From Macrolepiota albuminosa (lineage: Eukaryota > Basidiomycota > Agaricomycetes > Agaricales > Agaricaceae): a DNA stretch of 64,000 nucleotides. Below are positions 54,331 through 62,252 of the stretch, in pieces. Under the pieces are notes generated by a model. It ran no database searches. It worked only from the letters and a program-made list of their open reading frames with translations, and was not told the DNA's origin. Made by a program: the position numbers and the translations under genes. The first letter of the stretch is position 1, and every line of letters begins with the position of its first letter. The stretch is taken from assembly GCA_027475525.1 (NCBI GenBank), contig JAMWFC010000088.1:12757-76756 (forward strand), given 5' to 3'.

Positions 54331-54549
54331 CCCCCAGTCTGTTGTGATATGTTGCAGGTGATTAGAAGAGGGCTCCAGCTTGATTCCTTTGAAGACACAT
54401 GTAATTGGGCTCTAATTCACATGGGAGAAATATGCCCTAAAACAGAGAAGGCATTTGACAAGACCAGGATTTCTTCCTGAAAGCAATTTGGCTCAGGAAA
54501 TTCAGTGGGATCCTGGACCTTGCATTTACCCTGAACTAAGAGAGGTGGT

Positions 54550-54915
54550 ACAAATGGCAAAACAGTCATTGTTACATGACAGCAAGACTTATTTGATCCT
54601 ATTGCTGCACTTGAAAATCATGCATGAGTAAATGCTCCACATTCAAATGATTTTGTTGCTAGTTTTTGACACTCTTCTGGTTCCTTTATAGGCTTAACAT
54701 TCCATAAAATGCTGAAGAGAATCAATCCAATCTTGATAGAGGCCAAACTTCCATGCATCACTGGACACTATTTTAGAATTTGGGGCACAACCAATTTGTT
54801 ATTACAAGGAGTTCCACCTGATGTAGTGAAACTCTTGGGCAGGTGGACTTCTGACGCATTTTTACATTATTGGAGTGCATTGCTTAAGCCCATCATGTCT
54901 CATTTGGATTGTTAA
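54550..54915 (+). pseudogene. Tyrosine recombinase C-terminal fragment (Crypton- or DIRS-like)
   Basis: In one plus-strand frame with three stops: DLFDPIAALENHA, VNAPHSNDF, then an open part from about 54,690. GHYFRIWGTTNLLLQGVPPD gives the HxxR motif, and KLLGRWTSDAFLHYW gives the W and the C-terminal Tyr of the active site. This C-terminal pattern is common in basidiomycete tyrosine-recombinase elements. The upstream domain and the Arg of the first catalytic box are missing, so it is a relic. Confidence 0.75.
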
Positions 54916-55304
54916 TAGCCTCTGGTGGGGGTCCTCATCTCCTCATCGCTTTCTCTATCTCGCCTCAGCTACTTTGAGTTGCGTGTTTTGAGATTTAGGC
55001 TCTGGTCACATGGTCTAGAAAGGTTTACTACACTTTCCTTGTTTGAGTATCTGAGCATTCACATAAACCACACGTTGGTCCCTGTAATGGTTTTCTATCC
55101 ATTTTGATTGATTAAATATAAATACCATGACTAGATCCGTAAGTAACAGAGCAGTCATCTGGTGCTATTTTCACACTCAGACAGTCATGAGAATCCGAAC
55201 CATACAGCATTTGCACTAAATGACGTTTTGAAGCCTCTCCAAGTCCGTCCTGGAAGCTATAATTGGCATACTGTGCGTATCCAATCATGGTATCTGTTGT
55301 AGTG
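54916..55304. other. Spacer before the beta-repeat gene cluster
   Basis: No gene recognised; a reading frame of 60 codons from 54,925 is probably chance. Confidence 0.4.
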
Positions 55305-55305
55305 G

Positions 55306-55316
55306 GTATATAAAAA
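55306..55316 (+). promoter_or_regulatory. TATA box of beta-repeat gene A
   Basis: GGTATATAAAA lies about 40 bp before the ATG at 55353. Confidence 0.6.
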
Positions 55317-55352
55317 AGATCTTTTTCTGTTTCCGTCCTTTACCTCCTATCC

Positions 55353-55673
55353 ATGTCTCAAGAGTATCAGGTCCTGACTCAACAAATCTCAATATCTGTA
55401 ATGAGAGATTGTTCAGGCGTGGACATTGACAAGGCAGATATGACAGCCATATGTGGGGATATTACTGTTACCAACCAGTGGCTCGACATTAGCGTTATAC
55501 GAGACACCAAAGGACTGAAGATACGTGGTGGCAGACAGGACGCTGTGAGAGGAAGTTGCATGATAGACACTGCCATCCTCGAGGAAGATCCGATTATTGA
55601 GGGGGATGAAATTAGTATGTGTTACTTGAATTTTATGAAACATAGATCTGTAATCGACATTGGCACAAGATAG
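55353..55673 (+). CDS. Beta-repeat gene A (first exon)
   Basis: ATG 55353 begins MSQEYQVLTQQISISVM. Two roughly 24-residue repeats follow, the first around ISVMRDCSGVDIDKADMTAI and the second around ISVIRDTKGLKIRGGRQDAV, each ending in a G-hydrophobic turn (CGDI, RGSC). A GTATGT donor at 55615 would end the exon in phase 1 after 262 nt; without splicing the frame stops at 55673. A downstream exon could not be assigned. The same alternating hydrophobic pattern with conserved N and G is seen in gene D on the opposite strand. I do not know the function; a small beta-solenoid is the likely fold. Confidence 0.6.
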   Translation: MSQEYQVLTQQISISVMRDCSGVDIDKADMTAICGDITVTNQWLDISVIRDTKGLKIRGGRQDAVRGSCMIDTAILEEDPIIEGDEISMCYLNFMKHRSVIDIGTR

Positions 55674-56214
55674 TGGAAGTATGACTCACAACAATTGTCC
55701 AAACTTAACCGAGACCACAGGGACTAGGCAAGTCATAGAGCACAATCTATAAAAACTTTAGCCCTTACCTTGCAGGTTTGCGCACAGAACCTGAGGTGTC
55801 CCTACATGACTTGAAAGAAAAGACAAATGTACACAGAACATTTATACGACGTACCTGACAATAAGACCTGAGCTTTCGCACTTGTTACTTCTGGCTTATT
55901 ATATGTGCCGGTTACTTAAGTCACGTATTTTATTTATTTGCTTTTCTACTTACCTTTCCAGGAGAATCAAGCCCAGTTGTATAGTTTGTTCAGCCACCGC
56001 CCTTCGATATTTGACATTACTCATGGTGTAGCCCCTCAGTTCTTTTCCTAAGACTGAGGGATAGATTCATACTTTGCGAGACATGATGGAATCGATACGT
56101 CATGTATGCGCAAAGATTACACAAAAATTGCAGAGTAAATGAGAACATACGTGTATGGATGGGGAAAATGACGTAAGGATGTGTGATTCGTAGCGGCCAT
56201 TTCCCTCAACAACC

Positions 56215-56442
56215 ATGAGCTTGGTCACTCACGAGTACGCCAAGGAATTCGAAAACGTGCAAGTCACAGCCTTGAAAGGCAATATCGACACGACTGCCAC
56301 GGAACAAAGAGTCGTTTTGGTCAATCACTCGAAAAGGATATTTGTATCAGGTTGTCATTTCAAAGCCTTAGAAGGGTGCATCGATGCGTCCAATAGACAA
56401 TCAGCTGTTAACCAGATTGGTATGTTTTCTCAGCCACGATAA
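56215..56442 (+). CDS. Beta-repeat gene B (exon)
   Basis: ATG 56215 (MSLVTHEYAKEFENVQVTAL) followed by VLVNHSKRIFVSGCHFKALE: one repeat pair of the same kind as in gene A. A GTATGT donor at 56420 again ends the exon in phase 1 (205 nt). The next module, at 56468-56697, is not joined in frame by any GT-AG pair I could find, so either the gene is damaged or the modules are separate. Confidence 0.5.
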   Translation: MSLVTHEYAKEFENVQVTALKGNIDTTATEQRVVLVNHSKRIFVSGCHFKALEGCIDASNRQSAVNQIGMFSQPR

Positions 56443-56467
56443 GTGTTCACTCATTGACAAGTCTTAG

Positions 56468-56714
56468 CCTGATTGCGGTGTTCAATGAGGTCGACAGAGC
56501 AACCATTGTAGACCTGACTGCAACGTGCGTCTCCGAAGACATCAACAAGGGGACGGGACCGCTGGAAGCAGTTGTTGCCGTGGTCAATGACTCCAGCAAC
56601 ATAAATATATCAAACAGTACCCTCACAACAATAGAAGGGAGCATCCTTATGACTGGTTGTCTACCAGGCTCCGGTAACTACCAAGATACAGAAGATGGTA
56701 TGTGTCTTCAATGA
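56468..56714 (+). CDS. Beta-repeat exon C
   Basis: Encodes SLIAVFNEVDRATIVDLTAT, then AVVAVVNDSSNINISNSTLT and TIEGSIL, a repeat pair. The putative donor GTATGT at 56698 leaves phase 1, as in A and B. An AG acceptor (CTTAG) stands just before. No ATG is convincing, so it is more likely an internal exon. Confidence 0.45.
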
Positions 56715-56769
56715 TACAAAGTCTAGAGAGATCCAAACAGTGACCCTGCCTGCAAAGACACTCAGGATT

Positions 56770-57050
56770 TCATCTTGGTTGATGGGACAAGAATTACTGC
56801 GAAAAACAGCGTCAAGGATCCAAATTTCAAAGCAGTAGGAGGAAATGTTAGTCTCGAACTATTCGCTCCCCCCCGGTCTGGTGAGGATGAGAATGGTAAG
56901 TAATTCTCAGTGTTAATGATTGTAGCAAACTGACAAGACTAGCCAGGAACTTGGTTGCAGTGTTTAACAACACTCGCGGCGCAACGATTCAAAAAGTGAC
57001 TGCCAGCTGTTGGCAAAGACATAAAACACGTGGGGTAACCGTCGACTAAC
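56770..57050 (+). pseudogene. Further beta-repeat exon pieces
   Basis: 56,770-56,895 encodes FILVDGTRITAKNSVKD and FKAVGGNVSLELFAP, followed by GTAAGT at 56,896. At about 56,950, LVAVFNNTRGATIQKVTAS repeats the start of exon C and then runs into a stop. These look like partially duplicated exons of the same family. Confidence 0.4.
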
Positions 57051-58077
57051 CTCTAATGACTTCAGTAGATTGTTAGATTGTATGTTTCATGTTTATTCAA
57101 TTATCTCTTCATAACTGAATCATCGATGACTTGAATGTGTGATGGCTATTCAAAGGAGTTTCACAAGTCAAGGAGTATGATAATTATGGTTATGCACACT
57201 ATGTTCGAGTTGCCTTCCGGCTCTCGGACCAGTGTACATAATATACTGGTTTTATTAACATAAGATCTGCTCTGCGTTATGCTGCTCAGGAGCAATAGTG
57301 CTGTCTCGCCCATGAGGCGGGTGGTAACTGCCACTAACTATTTCTCCAGGGGCTGCAAAAGGTCTCTATATGTATGTTTTCGAAAGCGTACGATCGTCTG
57401 AAGGAGGTAAGGTCCACAACTCTCATGTCACTAATCGCAGCAGCTAATCCAGATCGCAAGTCTCGTTTACATGTCCAGCAGAGCCCATAATGCTGTAAAT
57501 TACAAACTCAGTTGTTCCCTCCCATACGGGACCGACACTGAGGTTGTATACATGCGTTTTTCTACTCACTAGAAGTAAACTAACTGACAATCAATAGTTA
57601 TTACTGTCCGTTAGGTGTTCTCTCTGATACAGGACCGACACTGAGTTTTTATTACTGTCCGTTAGTCCGCTAGCTGTCAGATCTGGTCCAGAAACTTCTA
57701 ACATACGGCACCTCACGAACATAATAATACCCGATGTCCGGCGTCTGCTCTTCCTCTAACATGTTCCTTGACTTAAATCAACACAGCACTTATTTTTCGC
57801 ACTTTGTACGGCACGTTAATGATCTATCTCGTTACAACTTGCGATCCTGAAAAAACGGCTATTCATCTTTACCTCCTCCATCGCTTAAATCGATCACGTA
57901 GGGGTCTGGATGTTTCCCCATCCGCATTGAAAAGGCGAGCACTATTGAGTGGAGCGTCTTCTAAAAGAAGGGGTACTTGACGAGGTCCCTCCTGTGTTCT
58001 TTCCCTCCCACTTGCACCTGGATGAAGAGGTAAAAAGTCGATCCATTATTTCGACTCCTTCGTACTCACGGTTTCTA
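57051..58077. other. Spacer between the plus- and minus-strand beta-repeat genes
   Basis: No gene found. A GACCGACACTGAG...TATTACTGTCCGTTAG stretch occurs twice near 57,525-57,670, forming a short imperfect repeat. Confidence 0.4.
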
Positions 58078-58476
58078 CTAAGGGTTCGGTTCATATCTGT
58101 CGGAGGGTAAGGCAAAGTACGATGGTTGTTGCCATTCTGGTTGGACCCAGATCCTGATTATCAATGCAGTCCTTGTTAGCTTCTTGCTCTCCTTACAATT
58201 AAAAAAACGCATACTAGTCCGGCGCTCTATGATTCTGGGAGACCTACGGGTAGCCTGTCGTAAATCTCCTCCTACAGCGGTGAACTCGCCGCCTGATATC
58301 ATCAAATGGCTGGAGTTCTGCAACACGGCAATTGTTCCTTCAACAGGTCGTCCATCTGTGATGATGGACCCCTGGACGGCGGTCGCGTTCACGTCTTCGA
58401 GTCTTGCGTCTTCAATGTTGTCGAAGACGGAAATTGTTAGTGTTGATTTCTGGAGCTGAGGCTGGCGCAGGGTCAT
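58078..58476 (-). CDS. Beta-repeat gene D (first exon)
   Basis: ATG 58476 (MTLRQPQLQKSTLT) leads into two 24-residue repeats that align without gaps: the first from ISVFDNIEDARLEDV to TAVQGSI, the second from IAVLQNSSHLMISGG to TAVGGDL. I, V, N, TAV and G recur at the same positions. A GTAGGT donor at 58247-58242 would end the exon in phase 1 after 229 nt, as in the plus-strand genes; without it the frame stops at 58078. A TATA box stands 40 bp upstream. Many Agaricomycete NLR-like proteins start with a similar NxSxFxIxGGxFxxVxGN motif, so an N-terminal signalling motif on a short protein is one possibility. This is inference. Confidence 0.62.
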   Translation of the reverse strand: MTLRQPQLQKSTLTISVFDNIEDARLEDVNATAVQGSIITDGRPVEGTIAVLQNSSHLMISGGEFTAVGGDLRQATRRSPRIIERRTSMRFFNCKESKKLTRTALIIRIWVQPEWQQPSYFALPSDRYEPNP

Positions 58477-58513
58477 ACTGACGTGCTGAAGGTTTCAATC
58501 AAGCTGTGAAGAG

Positions 58514-58522
58514 CTTTATATA
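58514..58522 (-). promoter_or_regulatory. TATA box of beta-repeat gene D
   Basis: Minus-strand TATATAAAG about 40 bp upstream of the ATG at 58476. Confidence 0.55.
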
Positions 58523-58529
58523 TTTCTAG

Positions 58530-60008
58530 GGGCTGTGCGTTCTGACAATGTCCCACAGAACATCAGAATGTCAACATTCCTCAATAAAACACAGCGTTGT
58601 CCATCAATTTACGTCTGGGCTGTCTTCTAGTCCATAATCAAAATATATGACAGGAGATCTTAGCAAGAGTATTGGAAATCCATTACATCCTTTGTGTAAG
58701 GAGAAGGTTACCTGAGGCATCCTAACGTCGGCAGACACCCGTAAACACTGCTGTTGTTATAAAAATAGGTGAGAAACACTTTCCTTCAGAAGGCCCTGAA
58801 AGGCTGTGTGCATCCAAATAAATCAAAGTAAAATTTTTCCCCTCAATGTCAGTTTTCTAGATGGAAATATACCATCAGAGTACACAGCGCAAGGGCAGGG
58901 AGTAATTGGACCAATCCGATCGGCAGTCTAATCGGCCCATGAGTTGTATGCAACATTGAGCGAGGGGCTTCAGATGGAACCTTGGAACCCTCGAACTAGG
59001 GTAGACGAAAGTGAATTGCGAAGGACTTGTAAAGTTTCCCACTCGCGTAGAAATGTTTGAGTAAAATCATCACTGTGTACCATCACTGTGTATTTTCGAC
59101 TGCGTCGTACTCAATGCTAACAACCCTGCAAAAGATGAAATGATTCCACTAATTTAATCGTTCGACAACGTAGGTGCTTACTGTGAAATCTCGAACCGTG
59201 GAGCCCCTGATAGGTTCCTTCATTAGTTGTATATCCTCGCGTATCACCCCTTGGATGACCTAGCGGCTTGTAAAAGTCATAGGAACAAGCAGCTGCGAGA
59301 TGTGTGAGCAAAAGTACAACATCAGGAAAGAATTCAAACGACTTATAGCTGTTGTGTGGTTGAGTGGACGGTGACATATTGATGAGTACAAACGAGTACG
59401 CATACCTTGGCGGTAGGACTAGTCGTACATGTTGCAGAGAAGAGCAGCAACGTCTTGTCAAGATATGCCTGGTCGATGAAGAAGGGGGAAACGGAATACA
59501 ATAGATAGGTCATAGGCTTCCTAGATCGCCTTGAGATCGCCTCGCAAGCATACGGTGTATGCCATGGATTCAGAGAGAATGACACCGTAAGTGTTCGACA
59601 GACAATCACCTTTACGACATATCATACTCATCTGATCACAAACAAAGCGGACCTTCGCACATATAAGTGCCATTATATGGGCATCACAGTCAGTCGTTGT
59701 ATCACAGACTGAGGGCGAGCTATAGACGTACGGATTCTATCCACCAACTAACCGTACTTGAGCATAAGATACTTGCTGGTATCTGTCTGGACGACGTGCA
59801 TGAACAGCAATGCCAGAAGGTAAAGATCTCTTGCTAAGGATGACTCTGAAGGAACCTTCTTTCAATGTGTCAATATCTAATCATGTAACCACGTAGTGCC
59901 ATCAGGGAGCTGTAGGGAAGCATTTCAATGTGTGCAACAGAAGTGCTGCCGAAACTGTTGAGATCAGTAGTCGGATATGGCACGCACAGCAGTTTCAGCT
60001 GCGCGTGG
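58530..60008. other. Intergenic DNA, no gene supported
   Basis: Several short reading frames exist on the minus strand (for example 59117-59461), but none has recognisable domains or a consistent exon pattern. Confidence 0.45.
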
Positions 60009-60256
60009 AATTGGAAGATTGAACGCTGTGAAATATAAACCAAAAATAATATGTTCAGCATATGTTCAGTGGAAGAAGACATCAACCGTGCTTCCTGATA
60101 AGATGGCGATCAAATTTCCAGAATTCGAGCCGGCAAGCCGCATATGACTCTTGCTTCTACCTACCACTGTCACTACATAGACACCCTCCTTCTCCACTGC
60201 GTCTGCATCTCCCCTGATTCCGATTCAGATAAATAGTTAGTTCCCCTTGCCTCTCC
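60009..60256. repeat. Direct repeat, copy 1 (about 250 bp)
   Basis: From AATTGGAAGATTGAACGC to TCCCCTTGCCTCT. Its partner at 60905-61163 has the same orientation and an extra TCAATTGTTGGTC block. The pair encloses about 650 bp. Confidence 0.85.
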
Positions 60257-60904
60257 CCGTCCACCACTCAATGACCCCAAAATAGGTTCTTTCAAACTCC
60301 TCTTCAATCTCGCGCGAGAGGGTCAACCAGTCCACCCTGCATCCCCGTTCCTGAATACGCATGACGGTACGATGGGTTTGTGCCCCGGCGGTGTTTACAG
60401 CGACGCGAGCAGTCATGGCACCTACATCTACTGAGGCCTACGGGATGAAGGAGATTGGCCATAGTGTCGGCGTCGGAATGGCCCCGGGTTATGGCTAAGA
60501 CCACGACTGTACCCCTCGGCCCACAACAGGCGCAGCTTGGCGCCGACTACGCTTAAGGAAATTCGTGTACCTAGGACACTACGCACGGGATTGAATGCGA
60601 GTCCCAGTTGTTGCACGCCGCTGATGCTGGATATGTCTACACTGATCCCGTCACGCGTCTCCATTACGACAGGCGTATTATCACCCCTCGAAGCTGCGGG
60701 TCTTGATCCTAGCCCTGCATCTGGCACCGGCGCCAGTGCGCTGCAGCGCGGTATATCTGTGAACACGATGTGTATGGGGGATATGCCAGGCATTCGCACG
60801 ACTGGTTATAAACATGACCCCGTGGGTAATCGTCAAGGGAGTTGTTATGGATTGGTTTAAAGGTTCTGTCATTCTCGTCCCTTTTTTCTCGTCCTTGCTT
60901 ACCT
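60257..60904. other. GC-richer segment between the direct repeats
   Basis: A minus-strand open frame from 60799 to 60428 (MRMPGISPIHIVFTDIPRCS) has no recognisable domain. It may be a gene fragment carried between the repeats. Confidence 0.35.
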
Positions 60905-61163
60905 AATTGGAAGATTAAACGCTGTGAAACATAAACCAAAAATGATATGTTCAGCAAATGTTCAGTTGGAAGAAGATATCAGCGGAGCTTCCTGATGAGA
61001 TGGCGATCAAATATCCAGAATTGGCGCCGGCAAGCCGCATATGACTCCTGCTTCTACTTCAATTGTTGGTCTACCACTGTCACTACATAGACACCCTCCT
61101 TCTCCACCGCGTCTGCATCTCCCCTCATTCCGATTCAGATAAAGTTCATTCCCCTTTGCCTCT
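60905..61163. repeat. Direct repeat, copy 2 (about 260 bp)
   Basis: About 90 percent identical by eye to 60009-60256 and 896 bp away from it. Confidence 0.85.
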
Positions 61164-61475
61164 TGTCAGAGCACAGATTAGGACTAGAGAGTTTATAACC
61201 GTTGTGGTAGGGCAATGGACTCTGCAGATGGAAATATGCCGTGAAGTAGGTATGGCATGCGAAATAGATTCGACACGAACAAGAGGAAGTTTACATAAAA
61301 CAATGAGAAACGGGAAGTAGAAAGGGTGAACGGAAAGTTAGATGGACGGATTGAAAAATCAAGTGTACGAGTATGGCAAGAGGGAAATAAGGTTTGCAAT
61401 TGTGAGACCAACCAGCGGTCGAAATGTAAATATGGGTGGAAATCGACGATGGCGATCTAGAGGACCTGTAGAATA

Positions 61476-61755
61476 GGTATAAAAAGGCTGCCTTAATGAA
61501 TGAAAAGATATGTTTTTACACCCCACAGTTTCTGGTCTCGAACTACGCTTGATTCGTGCGTCTTGTACTCTTGACTTGAGCTGAGCTTGATCCTTCGGCA
61601 CTACTCGGAACATCAGTACGATCCAGGACATGGACGAATACTACCGCAACTTTAAGCGACTTTCGAACCCATTAATTCAAGAACCGAGGCAGATTCTGGA
61701 CAACGACTTGCTCTATGCTTCTACAGGGGAATTCTGGAGGAGTTGAGGAAGAAGG
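61476..61755 (+). pseudogene. Possible 5' end of a host gene cut by a copia insertion
   Basis: A strong TATA box (GGTATAAAAAGG, 61476) precedes an ATG at 61631 (MDEYYRNFKRLSNPLIQEPR). The frame stops at TGA about 10 bp before the copia LTR at 61,756, and a TTCTACAG acceptor-like site lies at 61,722. I do not recognise the protein, so the call rests on the promoter and the abrupt LTR border. Confidence 0.3.
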
Positions 61756-62111
61756 TGTTGGAATGCAATGACGTCACCACGACAATCAATCAACATACCG
61801 GGCCAGGGGCCACCCTTCACACTCTTCACAATGTGACGGTCAAGGCACCGGCCCCTTTCACACTTGGACAATGGAGGACAAAACATATATATTCGGACTA
61901 GTAGATACAACACCCTCAGTCGCTTATACGGCACTGAGGGTGAGCTAACTATCAAACGTTACGTTACGGACTTATTGCTGACTATATTCCTACAGTATCG
62001 ATACTAATACCTTTGTATAGGTACAGTTTAATATAGTCGCTTATACGGCACTGAGGTATTGATACTAATACCTTTGTATAGGTGCTCTTGGTCTGGTTTC
62101 GAACTCTAACA
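61756..62111 (+). repeat. 5' LTR of a copia element
   Basis: 356 bp from TGTTGGAATGC to CTCTAACA. It contains the hairpin CACCCTCAGT...ACTGAGGGTG (61911-61942), and the block GATACTAATACCTTTGTATAGGT and a TCGCTTATACGGCACTGAGG block twice each. The 3' LTR is beyond the window. Confidence 0.8.
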
Positions 62112-62126
62112 GGTTATGGGCTGTTG
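62112..62126 (+). other. Copia primer binding site (internal initiator-tRNA type)
   Basis: GGTTATGGGC directly after the LTR is complementary to the anticodon loop GCCCATAACC of initiator methionine tRNA, the half-tRNA priming known from Drosophila copia. Confidence 0.75.
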
Positions 62127-62252
62127 ATATTCGACACTTCTGAGACGTGTTGACTAGAACCGAGTCCGACTACCTAGACCTACCCTCATGCGTCGTGTCG
62201 CGTACCTCACCTTCTCATCTTTCTCGCCCATCGGCGAATCCCCGTGTCTGTC

